Of a DNA stretch of 64,000 nucleotides, positions 34,702 to 42,870 are shown one piece after another. Position numbers and translations under genes: made by a program. The notes under the pieces were generated by a model, which was not told the DNA's origin, did not search any database, and saw only the letters and a program-made list of their open reading frames with translations. Position 1 is the first letter of the stretch. The number at the start of each line of letters is the position of its first letter. The DNA comes from Arthrobacter silviterrae (GTDB lineage Bacteria; Actinomycetota; Actinomycetes; Actinomycetales; Micrococcaceae): NCBI RefSeq assembly GCF_011045165.1, contig NZ_JAAKZI010000002.1, positions 62,001 to 126,000 on the forward strand. Reading direction: 5' to 3'.

Positions 34702-34763
34702 CGGAGGTCGAAACGGACAATCGAGGCCGATATATCAGGATCAAAAGTCCGAATCGACCTCCG
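34702..34763. repeat. Long inverted repeat between FAD oxidase and jetA
   Basis: Arms 34702-34718 (CGGAGGTCGAAACGGAC) and 34747-34763 are inverted copies with 2 mismatches in 17 bp. The 28-bp middle contains a smaller ATCG-AGGC-CGAT hairpin. It starts 15 bp after the oxidase stop and has no T-run. Confidence 0.75.
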
Positions 34764-34873
34764 CCGTGAATGCAGGCCGCCAATTCAGGCCTCTACCCCA
34801 CTAAGTTCCAGGTTTGTCAGCGCCTGCGCCTACGATTGTCCTTGGAAGCAGTTGAAGCCAATGGAGCGGTGCA

Positions 34874-36316
34874 GTGGACTACTTTTCGATCAACTCCCTG
34901 CGTGAAACCCACGCGGGCTGGTCCCTGTTGCGCGCGCAAAACGCTCCCCTGGCCCTGACGTTCTTCATGACGGCGTTCACCGACCCCAACCAGCGCAACC
35001 TGGGCCGCCAGGACCTCATCGACGTGCTGGACGACGTCCTGTTCAGCCTGCGGGACTCCCTGGGAGCGGACAGGTTTCCGCGCTCCGCCGCCGAGTACCT
35101 AGACGACTGGGCGGAACCGGAGAAGGCGTGGTTGCGCAAGTTCTACACGGAGGGCCGCGATGAGCCCGTCTACGACCTCACCGCCGCCACGGAGGACGTA
35201 ATCCGTTGGGTCGAAGCCCTGCGCGGGCGCGACTTTGTGCCCACGCAGTCGCGACTTTCCAGCATTTTCAACCTGCTCAAGACCCTGGTCCACGGCTCGG
35301 AAACGGACCCCGAGGCCCGGCTGGCCGAACTGCAGCGCCAGCGCGATGGCATTGACGCCCAAATGGAACAGATCCGTTCCGGCGAGGTCCCCGTCATGAG
35401 CGGGCCGGAAGCCGTGGACCACTTCCACCAGCTCACCACCCAGGCCAAGGACCTGCTGGCCGATTTCCGGGAGGTAGAGGCGAACTTCCGTAAGCTGGAC
35501 CGCCGGCTGCGCGAGCAAATTTCCATGTGGGAGGGCGGCCAGGGCGACCTCCTGGAATCGATTTTCTCCTCCCAGCAGGACATCAGCGGATCGCTGCAGG
35601 GCCGCACCTTCCAGGGGTTTTGGGACTACCTCATGTCCCCCCAGCTGCGCACCGAACTGCATGAACTCCTGGAGCGGGCCACGCGGATTGAGGCCTTGTC
35701 CGCACAGGACGGGCTGCAGCAAATCACGTCCATGCAGAACGACTGGCTGCCCGCCGTGGAACAAACCCAGGCCACCGTCCGCCAGCTCTCGGCGCAAATC
35801 CGCCGCCTGCTCGATGACAAGGTGTTTCTGGAAAACAAGCGCATCATGGCGTTGATCCGCAGCATCGAATCCAGCGCGGTGGCTGTCCGGGCCGCGCCTC
35901 CGCCTGGCGCTTTCGCGGAACTGTCCGGACATGAAATCCCCGTGGCGCTGCCCTTTGAACGGCCGCTGTATGAGCCCAGCCGGCAAGTTGCCATCGACGA
36001 CGACGTTGATGTCACCGAAGACCTGGACGTGGACGCCAACGCCCTGTTCACCCAGTTCCATGTCGACCCGCACCGGCTGGAAGGGAACATTGACGCCGTC
36101 CTGGCGGAAGCCGGGCAGGCCACCCTGGCCGACGTCACGGATGCCTTCCCGCTCAGCCAGGGGCTGGCCGAGCTGGTGGCGTACTTCCAGCTGGCCACCG
36201 AATCCACCTGGGCCACCATCGACTCCGAGCGGTCCCAAACACTGTCCTGGGCCCTGCCCGACGGCAGCCTCCGCGAGGCCACCGTTGACCAAATCATTTT
36301 TGTGAGGCCATCATGA
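34874..36316 (+). CDS. jetA: Wadjet defence protein JetA (DUF3375, MksF-like kleisin)
   Basis: A 480-residue protein of the DUF3375 family. INSLRETHAGWSLLRAQNAPLALTFFMTAFTDPNQR matches the JetA opening, and DVLDDVLFSLRD, QSRLSSIFNLLKTLVHGSETDPEARLAELQRQRDGIDAQ and the helical middle follow. JetA is the kleisin-like subunit that bridges the JetC SMC heads in the complex that senses and cleaves circular plasmids. GTG 34874 has GGAG nine bases upstream. It overlaps jetB by 4 bp and opens the four-gene operon; a 187-bp gap with an inverted repeat precedes it. Length is normal and no frameshift is seen. Confidence 0.95.
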   Translation: MDYFSINSLRETHAGWSLLRAQNAPLALTFFMTAFTDPNQRNLGRQDLIDVLDDVLFSLRDSLGADRFPRSAAEYLDDWAEPEKAWLRKFYTEGRDEPVYDLTAATEDVIRWVEALRGRDFVPTQSRLSSIFNLLKTLVHGSETDPEARLAELQRQRDGIDAQMEQIRSGEVPVMSGPEAVDHFHQLTTQAKDLLADFREVEANFRKLDRRLREQISMWEGGQGDLLESIFSSQQDISGSLQGRTFQGFWDYLMSPQLRTELHELLERATRIEALSAQDGLQQITSMQNDWLPAVEQTQATVRQLSAQIRRLLDDKVFLENKRIMALIRSIESSAVAVRAAPPPGAFAELSGHEIPVALPFERPLYEPSRQVAIDDDVDVTEDLDVDANALFTQFHVDPHRLEGNIDAVLAEAGQATLADVTDAFPLSQGLAELVAYFQLATESTWATIDSERSQTLSWALPDGSLREATVDQIIFVRPS

Positions 36317-37023
36317 CCCCCTTCGCCACAGGCGCCACCGACGACGCCGGCACCACCGGCAGCGCCCTGCCCGACGCCGGCCCCGCCCCCGACGGCCTCC
36401 CCCTCGCCATCACGAAACTGTTCAAGGGCGTGGTGTACCGCGAGTCGGACGAGAAACTGTGGCAGCGGCTCACGGAACTGTCGGCCCAGGCCCGGGATTA
36501 TGTGGCAGTGCTGGGACTGGAGCTGGTGCTCGACGACACCGAGGGCTACGCGTTCCTGCGCTCCAGCCCAGACGCCGACCCCGAGCTGCCCCGGCTGATC
36601 CCCCGCCGCCAGCTGACCTTCAACGTGAGCCTGCTGTTGGCCCTGCTGCGGGCCCGGCTGGCAGAATTTGATACGCAAAACAGCGAAACCCGGCTCATCA
36701 TGACTGCGGAGCAGATCGGGGACATGGTGTCCGTGTTCCTGCCCGAATCCAGCAATGAGGCCCGCATTCAGGACCAGCTGGCCACCAACATCAAGAAAGT
36801 CACCGAACTGGGGTTCCTGCGCAAGCTCCGCGGGCAGGAGGGGACCTTCGAGGTGGCCCGCATCCTCAAGGCCTACGTGGATGCGCAGTGGCTGGAGGAA
36901 TTCGATGCCCGGCTCGCCGACTACCGCGCCGCGCTGGGCGGGACGGACGCCCAAGGCCGGCCAACCGGCGTCGAGCCTTCCCCTGGCAAGGCGCCACGCA
37001 CCCCGAAGGAGGCCACGGCATGA
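36313..37023 (+). CDS. jetB: Wadjet defence protein JetB (DUF4194, MksE-like)
   Basis: A 236-residue DUF4194 protein, the KITE/MksE-type winged-helix partner that binds the JetA kleisin. ITKLFKGVVYRESDEKLWQRLTELSAQARDYVAVLGLELVLDDTEGYAFLR is characteristic, followed by LPRLIPRRQLTFNVSLLLALLRARL and ELGFLRKLRGQEGTFEVARILKAYVDAQWLEE. Low-complexity tails (Asp/Ala/Pro at the start, Pro/Gly at the end) flank the core. ATG 36313 overlaps the jetA stop, and its own stop overlaps the jetC start, so translation is probably coupled. Confidence 0.95.
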   Translation: MTPFATGATDDAGTTGSALPDAGPAPDGLPLAITKLFKGVVYRESDEKLWQRLTELSAQARDYVAVLGLELVLDDTEGYAFLRSSPDADPELPRLIPRRQLTFNVSLLLALLRARLAEFDTQNSETRLIMTAEQIGDMVSVFLPESSNEARIQDQLATNIKKVTELGFLRKLRGQEGTFEVARILKAYVDAQWLEEFDARLADYRAALGGTDAQGRPTGVEPSPGKAPRTPKEATA

Positions 37024-40000
37024 GCACGCAGGCAGGGCTTTTCAGCCTGGATGACCTCACCCTGGACGACGCCGGCACGCGGCCGGGCTTCCGGCTGCAC
37101 CGCTTGGAACTGCTCAATTGGGGCACCTTCAACAAGAGCGTGCGCACTTTCAGGCTCGACGGCGAGAACAGCCTGCTGACCGGCGACATCGGCTCCGGCA
37201 AATCCACCATCGTTGACGCCATCACCACGCTGCTGCTGCCCGCGAACAGGATCGAGTACAACAAGGCAGCCGGGGCGCAAAAGAAGGAACGCAGCCTCAT
37301 GTCCTATGTGCGCGGCTTCCACAAGAGCGCCCGGAGCGGCCTGGGCGACACTTCCCGGCCGGTGGCGCTGCGCGGCCCGGGCACCTTTACCGTGGTGCTG
37401 GGCGTTTTCCACAACGCGGCCCTGGACAAGACCATCACCCTGGCCATCACCTTGTGGGCCACGCAGGAGGCAGGGCAGCCCACCCGCTTTTACTCCATTG
37501 CCGAGGGCGAACAGGGCATCAAGGCCGACTTCTCCGGCTTCGGCACCGACATGGCCAAGCTCAAGCGCCGGCTGCGCAACGACGGAGTGGCGGTCTTTGA
37601 CGTGTTTGAGAAGTACGCGGCCGCGTTCAAGCGCCACTTTGGCATTGGCTCGGCGCAGGCCATGGACCTGTTCCACCGCACGGTGTCCATGAAGCAGGTG
37701 GAAAACATCACCCACTTTGTGCGCACCAACATGCTCGAAGAGGACGACGTCGACACGCGGATCAAGAACCTGCTGCACCACTTTGACGACCTGAAAAAAG
37801 CCCACGACGCCGTGCTCCGCGCCAAGGACCAGATCCGCATGCTGGAACCCGTCCGCGACAACGCCGCCCGCCACCAGACGCTGACTGCCGACTACGACCG
37901 GGCCCACGAACAGCGCGAACAGCTCTCCCCCTGGTTCACCACCCAAAAGCTGGAACTCAGTGAGGCACACCTGCTGGAACTGGAACGGGCCGCCGTGCGG
38001 ATGGCCGCGGAACAAAACACCCTGACGGCCGAGGTGGGCCGGCTCAACCGGGAACTGGCCGAGCTCCGGGATGACATCCGCAACAGCGGCGGGGGCCGGA
38101 TCGCCGCCATCGAGGGCGAACTGGCCCGGCTGGCCATCGAGTCGGGCGCCCAGCGGGAACGCTACGCCTCGTATTCGGAGGCCGCGGAGGTGCTGGGACT
38201 GTTTGATCCGGTGGACCAGGTGGCCTTTGACGCCAACGCCGCCGCACTGCCCGCCGTCGAAAAGCGGCTGGGCGAAAGCAACGCGGAGCTGCAAGCCCGG
38301 CGCACCGCCCTGGACCGGCAGCGCTCCGAAGCTTCCGAGCTGGCCGGGGACCACACGGCGGAACTGAAGAGCCTGCTGAACCGCCAAAACCTGCTCCCCG
38401 GCTGGCTGATCGCCCTGCGGAAGCGTCTCTGCGACGGCACCGGCATTCCCGAGGCCGGGCTTCCGTTTGCGGGCGAGCTGCTGCGGGTGCGCGAATCCGA
38501 GGCCGCCTGGGAAGGCGCCGCCGAGCGCACACTGCACGGCTTTGCCCTGTCCCTGCTGGTCACCGGGGAACATTACGGCGCCGTCAGCGACTGGGTGGAC
38601 GCCAACAACCTGCGGGCCCGGCTGGTCTACCTGCGGGTGGGCGGCAACCCTGCCCCTCGTCCCGCCGCTGCCGGCACCCTGGCCAGCAAGATCGGCATCA
38701 AGCCTGGCACGCCGTTCCGGGAATTCCTGCTGGAGGAACTGGGCCGCCGCTTTGACCACCAGTGTTGCGAAACCATGGAGGATTTCCGCCGCTATCCCAA
38801 GGCGCTGACCCTCAACGGACAGCTCAAGGGCGGAGGCGGGCGCCACGAAAAGGACGACCGCAAGGAACTCTCCGACCGGTCCAGCTACGTACTGGGCTGG
38901 GACAACCACGACAAGGTTGCCCGCCTCCGCTCCGCCCTGGAAGAAGCCGACGGCCGGATGCGCACCGCCTCCGACGGGCTGGGCCGCATCGACGCCCAGC
39001 TGGGCAACCTGGGACGCCAGCAGCGCCTCATCGGCACGGTTGCCGCCGTCGTAAGTTTTGCCAGCCTGGACTGGCGCGCCACGGCCCGCACCAAGGAGGA
39101 CCTGGCCCAGGAAAAAGCCGCCCTGGAATCCTCCAGCGACATCCTGCGCGAGCTGACCGAGCGGGAGAACGCCACGGGGGACAGGCTGGATCGCACCACC
39201 GGAAAGCTGACCACCCTGGCGGAGCGCGTCGGCGCCAACAAGAAGGGCAGCCAGGACATCACCGAGCAGATCGCGGACTGCCGGGAATCGCTCGCCGGGG
39301 CGCCGCTGACGGACGACGCCGGCCTGCTGGCTGAGCTGGGAAGGCTCGCCCAGGCCGCACTTGAGTCCGAGGCACTGAGCTACAAGAACACCGTGAAGAC
39401 GGAAGGCAAGGTCCGGGAGAAACTGCAGGCCACCCTCGACGCCCTGCAGCTGCGGGCGGGCCGCGCGGCGGAGACCACCATCCGGTTCATGGCCGACTTC
39501 CGCAACAAATACCCTGCGGAAACCACCGAGCTGGACGCGTCACTGGAGGCTGCCGGGGAGTTCAACAGGATCCTGGAGCAGCTGGTTGACAACGACCTCC
39601 CGAGGTTTGCCGAGCGGTTCAAGGAGTCGCTGACGCAAAACACCATCCACGAGATTGTCGCGTTCAATGCCTTCCTGGATTCCCGCCGCCAGGACATCGT
39701 CTCCCGCATCGGCGAAATCAACGAGTCGCTGGCCCGGATCGAATACAACCCCGGCCGGCACATCCAGCTGGAGCCTCAGGCCACCTCAGATGCCGAGGTG
39801 CGCGAGTTCGGCAGCGAGCTTCGGGCCTGCTCCGAAGGCTCCATTGGTGCGCAGGAGCAGTATTCGGAACAAAAGTTCCTCCAGGTGGAGGCCCTCGTGG
39901 AGCGCTTCCGCGGCCGGCCGGGCCTGACCAACCTGGACGAACGGTGGACGGCCAAGGTCACGGACGTGCGCAACTGGTTCACCTTCTCCGCCTCGGAAAA

Positions 40001-40394
40001 GTGGACCGAGACAGGCGAGGAGCACGAGCACTTCACTGACTCCGGCGGCAAGTCCGGCGGGCAGAAGGAAAAACTGGCCTACACCATCCTGGCCGCCGCC
40101 CTGGCCTTCCAGTTCGGCATTGCGGCCGGCCCGGGAAACCAGCGCTCCTTCCGCTTCGTGGTCATTGATGAGGCCTTCGGCCGCGGCTCCGACGAGTCCG
40201 CCAGGTACGGGCTGGAACTGTTCAAGCGGCTCAAGCTCCAGCTCCTCATTGTCACGCCGCTGCAAAAGATCCACGTCATTGAACCGTTCGTGGCCAATGT
40301 GGGATTTGTGGCCAACGAAGCCGGGGACGATTCCCAGCTGCGCAACATGACCATCCACGAGTACCGGGCCGAACGGGACAAGCGTGGCAGCTGA
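37020..40394 (+). CDS. jetC: Wadjet defence protein JetC (SMC-like ATPase, MksB)
   Basis: A 1124-residue SMC-type ATPase, the motor of the Wadjet complex. The N-terminal head has LLNWGTFNKSVRTF and Walker A GDIGSGKST at residues 55-63. Two long coiled-coil arms (about 300-450 and 630-960) flank a hinge region. The C-terminal head carries the signature SGGKSGGQKEK (from Ser1008) and Walker B FVVIDEAF with Asp1050 and Glu1051. All ATPase residues seen are intact. It should extrude DNA loops and present closed circular plasmids to JetD. ATG 37020 overlaps the jetB stop, and jetD starts 11 bp before the jetC stop. Confidence 0.96.
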   Translation: MSTQAGLFSLDDLTLDDAGTRPGFRLHRLELLNWGTFNKSVRTFRLDGENSLLTGDIGSGKSTIVDAITTLLLPANRIEYNKAAGAQKKERSLMSYVRGFHKSARSGLGDTSRPVALRGPGTFTVVLGVFHNAALDKTITLAITLWATQEAGQPTRFYSIAEGEQGIKADFSGFGTDMAKLKRRLRNDGVAVFDVFEKYAAAFKRHFGIGSAQAMDLFHRTVSMKQVENITHFVRTNMLEEDDVDTRIKNLLHHFDDLKKAHDAVLRAKDQIRMLEPVRDNAARHQTLTADYDRAHEQREQLSPWFTTQKLELSEAHLLELERAAVRMAAEQNTLTAEVGRLNRELAELRDDIRNSGGGRIAAIEGELARLAIESGAQRERYASYSEAAEVLGLFDPVDQVAFDANAAALPAVEKRLGESNAELQARRTALDRQRSEASELAGDHTAELKSLLNRQNLLPGWLIALRKRLCDGTGIPEAGLPFAGELLRVRESEAAWEGAAERTLHGFALSLLVTGEHYGAVSDWVDANNLRARLVYLRVGGNPAPRPAAAGTLASKIGIKPGTPFREFLLEELGRRFDHQCCETMEDFRRYPKALTLNGQLKGGGGRHEKDDRKELSDRSSYVLGWDNHDKVARLRSALEEADGRMRTASDGLGRIDAQLGNLGRQQRLIGTVAAVVSFASLDWRATARTKEDLAQEKAALESSSDILRELTERENATGDRLDRTTGKLTTLAERVGANKKGSQDITEQIADCRESLAGAPLTDDAGLLAELGRLAQAALESEALSYKNTVKTEGKVREKLQATLDALQLRAGRAAETTIRFMADFRNKYPAETTELDASLEAAGEFNRILEQLVDNDLPRFAERFKESLTQNTIHEIVAFNAFLDSRRQDIVSRIGEINESLARIEYNPGRHIQLEPQATSDAEVREFGSELRACSEGSIGAQEQYSEQKFLQVEALVERFRGRPGLTNLDERWTAKVTDVRNWFTFSASEKWTETGEEHEHFTDSGGKSGGQKEKLAYTILAAALAFQFGIAAGPGNQRSFRFVVIDEAFGRGSDESARYGLELFKRLKLQLLIVTPLQKIHVIEPFVANVGFVANEAGDDSQLRNMTIHEYRAERDKRGS

Positions 40395-41559
40395 GCCACG
40401 GACCGGCGGACGGGGCTGGACCACACCCGCGGACCTGCGTGCGTCTGCATTGCGGTCATGGAACAGCGGGGAGCTGCTGCGCGAGGCGGCGGCGCCGTCG
40501 GGCCTGCACCCCCGCCGCCGCGCCATCCGGCACCCCAGCGCCACCCAATTGCGCAGCAATTATGCTGAGGCAGCGGCCTGGGCTGCCTTGTGGGATCCGG
40601 AGCCCCGGGGTTCGGTGCTGGAGCACGTTTCCGTCGGGGCCAACACCATCGGCGCCAACATGCTGCCGTCGGCCGCCGTCTTTGCCACTGCCGCCGAGGA
40701 GATTTCCCTGCTGGGGCTGGGCCGTGAGGCAGCCCGGTTTGCAGAGCTTGCCCGGCTCCTGGGCGGGCTCGACGCCGGCCTGGCGGCGTGGGCCCTGCGC
40801 CGGCCGCTCGAGCTGCTCAATCAGGGCGCGGACGCGGTGACAGCTGCCCGCGTGGCACTCTGGCTGGCCGCCAACCCGCATCCCGGGATCTACCTGCGCC
40901 AGCTGTCGCTCGCAGGCGTGCACACCAAGTTTGTGGAGACACACCGCCGGCTCATCGACGACATGCTTGTGACGTTGGACCCTGAACGGACGGTCTCGGG
41001 AAAGAATTATGCCCGGCGCCACGGCTTCCTGGCTGCGCCGGACCGGGTCAGGCTGCGGTTTTTGGACCCGGCCCTGGCACCCGCACCGGGGCTCACGGAC
41101 GTGGAGGTGACGGCTGCCGGATTTGCCGCCCTGGACCTGGGCGTGGACAGGGTCATCACCACGGAAAACCTGGTCAACTTTCTGGCCTTGCCCAACGCAC
41201 CGCGCACGCTGGCCGTATTTGGCGGCGGATACGGCTTCGAGGGTCTGCGGGAAGCCTCGTGGCTGCGCGGCACCGAGGTGCTCTACTGGGGCGACCTCGA
41301 CACCCACGGCTTCCACATCCTGGACCAGCTGCGCGCCCACCACCCTCACGTGCGCAGCATCCTGATGGATGAGGGGACGCTGCTGGCCCACCGCGACTTT
41401 TGGGGCCGGGAGGACACCCCCACCCGGGCGGTGCTGACGCACCTGACGGCTGAGGAAGGCGCCCTTTATGCAGCCCTCCGTAATGGCACCTTTGCTCCGC
41501 AGCTGCGCCTGGAACAGGAACTGCTGCGCTGGGACTGGGTGCTGGCCCGGCTGCCCTGA
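40384..41559 (+). CDS. jetD: Wadjet nuclease JetD (DUF3322-DUF2220, Toprim type, MksG)
   Basis: A 391-residue protein with an N-terminal DUF3322 domain (about 1-190, including RAIRHPSATQLRSNYAEAAAWAAL) and a C-terminal DUF2220 Toprim domain. The Toprim acidic residues are in place: Glu261 in VITTENLVNFL and Asp304/Asp306 in YWGDLDTHGFHILDQL, so DNA cleavage should be possible. JetD cuts circular plasmids once the JetABC motor has encircled them. GTG 40384 lies within the jetC 3' end; no better start is near. It is the last gene of the operon, followed by a short tandem repeat and the HsdR-like fragment. Confidence 0.95.
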   Translation: MAAEPRTGGRGWTTPADLRASALRSWNSGELLREAAAPSGLHPRRRAIRHPSATQLRSNYAEAAAWAALWDPEPRGSVLEHVSVGANTIGANMLPSAAVFATAAEEISLLGLGREAARFAELARLLGGLDAGLAAWALRRPLELLNQGADAVTAARVALWLAANPHPGIYLRQLSLAGVHTKFVETHRRLIDDMLVTLDPERTVSGKNYARRHGFLAAPDRVRLRFLDPALAPAPGLTDVEVTAAGFAALDLGVDRVITTENLVNFLALPNAPRTLAVFGGGYGFEGLREASWLRGTEVLYWGDLDTHGFHILDQLRAHHPHVRSILMDEGTLLAHRDFWGREDTPTRAVLTHLTAEEGALYAALRNGTFAPQLRLEQELLRWDWVLARLP

Positions 41560-41572
41560 ACGGCGGGTGCAG

Positions 41573-41618
41573 CACGGCGGATCGTTTGGGCGCCCCACGG
41601 CGGATCGTTTGGGCGCCC
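41573..41618. repeat. 23-bp tandem repeat, two copies, downstream of jetD
   Basis: The unit CACGGCGGATCGTTTGGGCGCCC occurs at 41573-41595 and 41596-41618 without mismatch. It lies 14 bp after the jetD stop and before the convergent HsdR-like fragment. No promoter or terminator form is evident. Confidence 0.9.
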
Positions 41619-41650
41619 GGGGCTCCGACGCCGGCCCCTGTGACGGGGCA

Positions 41651-41980
41651 TCAGTCTCCGGCTGCGGCACCAACCGCCTGGCCCAGCTCCGCGAACCTGG
41701 CACTTTCCTTCTCAATGCTGGCCACCTCGCGCGGCACGTAGCCGGCTGCCGCCAAATCCGTGTGAAGTGCCTCAAACGCCTGCTGGAAACGGCCAATCGC
41801 GGCATAAAAGGCGCGGCGCCGCGGCTCCTTGTCCTTCGCAGCCTGGCCACCCGTGCCGCAAAAATACGCCACGAACTGCTTCGCCTGCATGGGAACCGCC
41901 ACGTCCTCGCACAATTCCCGGAGCCCGGAGGTGGCCTCTTCCAATTCCTTGCGGCACGCGGCCAGCTCAATCTCATCCAT
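41651..41980 (-). pseudogene. HsdR-like fragment (type I restriction R subunit, C-terminal region)
   Basis: A 109-residue reading frame whose sequence resembles a segment near the C-terminus of type I restriction HsdR proteins: ELCEDVAVPMQAKQFVAYFCGTG, KEPRRRAFYAAIGRFQQAFEAL, AAAGYVPREVASIEKESARFAELGQAV and a terminal GD. A full HsdR is around 1000 residues, and the nuclease and helicase parts are absent; only 47 bp separate the fragment from the next gene. ATG 41980 has no good ribosome site; GTG 41995 is an alternative. It is either the remnant of a lost restriction system next to Wadjet or a stand-alone small protein of the same fold. The family assignment is from memory of the pattern. 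Confidence 0.55.
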
Positions 41981-42027
41981 GCATCCATCATCCACCCGAG
42001 ACCGGCAGCCCCGCTGCGGATGCCCGG

Positions 42028-42774
42028 CTATTCCGCGGTCCCGTCCACCAGGCCCATGAACATGGTCCGGTGGAGCGTGTCCACATGGCGCCGGGAAATC
42101 TCCACGGCCGCCTGGACACGGCCTTCCCTCAAGGCTGCCACCAGCTGGATGTGGTCCTGGTTGGAGCTGTGCAGGCTCTCGATGGGGTACGGGATGAAGT
42201 ATTCGTACAGCTCGCTCAGGACCTCAAGGTAAGCCTCGACGGCGCCCTCCAGCCCCGATGCGCCGGCCACCAGGCGGTGGAATTCCTCATCCAGCTGGTG
42301 GTAGCCGGACCAGCTCTCAGCCTGGGCCATTCTCCCGGTCAAGGCTTCCAACTCCCCCAGCTGGTCCTCGGAAATGTTCACGGCCGCGAAGTGCGTAACA
42401 GCGCATTCACCCAGCACCCTGCGGTCCACGAGCCGGTGCACGCGGTTGAACTCGCCGGCCGGCGCCGCCAGGGCAGCCAGGACATCGCGCGGGGGCGCAT
42501 CCGCCACAAACGTCCCGCCGTTGCGCCCGCGGCGGCGTACCACAACGCCTTCGTCGGCCAGGGTGGTCAGGGCCCGCCGGGCCGTGATGGGGCTGACCGA
42601 AAGCCCCAAGGCCACGTCGTGCTTGTCAGGCAGGCGCTCCCCCGGCTTGAGCAGGCCCAGGAAGATGGCAGTGCCAATGCGCAGCCGCACAGCTTCGATG
42701 GCGCTGCGGCGTTCCAGTCCCGCCAGCGCCGCATCCCCGATGGGGGAGGTGTCCGCAGCTGATTCGTGGCTCAT
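42028..42774 (-). CDS. GntR-family regulator (FadR/FCD type)
   Basis: A 248-residue regulator. The winged helix reads IEAVRLRIGTAIFLGLLKPGERLPDKHDVALGLSVSPITARRALTTLADEGVVVRRRGRNGGTFV. The C-terminal FCD domain has LDEEFHRLVAGASG and a later HIQLVAALREG, the metal-site positions. ATG 42774 is preferred to GTG 42783; neither has a clear ribosome site. It is divergent from a nitrilase-permease-nitrilase operon, with the palindrome GATCA-N3-TGATC in the gap, and should control that operon. Confidence 0.9.
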   Translation of the reverse strand: MSHESAADTSPIGDAALAGLERRSAIEAVRLRIGTAIFLGLLKPGERLPDKHDVALGLSVSPITARRALTTLADEGVVVRRRGRNGGTFVADAPPRDVLAALAAPAGEFNRVHRLVDRRVLGECAVTHFAAVNISEDQLGELEALTGRMAQAESWSGYHQLDEEFHRLVAGASGLEGAVEAYLEVLSELYEYFIPYPIESLHSSNQDHIQLVAALREGRVQAAVEISRRHVDTLHRTMFMGLVDGTAE

Positions 42775-42817
42775 AAAGATCACTGTAGGGGATTTTTTCC
42801 CAAGCCTGTTGCTAAGG

Positions 42818-42830
42818 GATCAATATGATC
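42818..42830. promoter_or_regulatory. GATCA-ATA-TGATC palindrome, probable GntR operator
   Basis: A perfect 5-bp inverted repeat with a 3-bp centre, in the 96-bp AT-richer gap between the GntR and nitrilase genes. The half-site spacing (N3) is usual for FadR-type proteins. Confidence 0.6.
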
Positions 42831-42870
42831 TATTATGAATTAAGTCACAACCCCAAGCATGGAGCGTCAC

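Noticed and set aside
36921-38909. 662-residue minus-strand frame opposite jetC
   Set aside because: It is a long antisense frame caused by high GC; jetC has complete SMC motifs.
34702-41618. Wadjet region as a mobile element with attachment sites
   Set aside because: No integrase, transposase or matching direct repeats at the two borders were found; the border repeats have different sequences.
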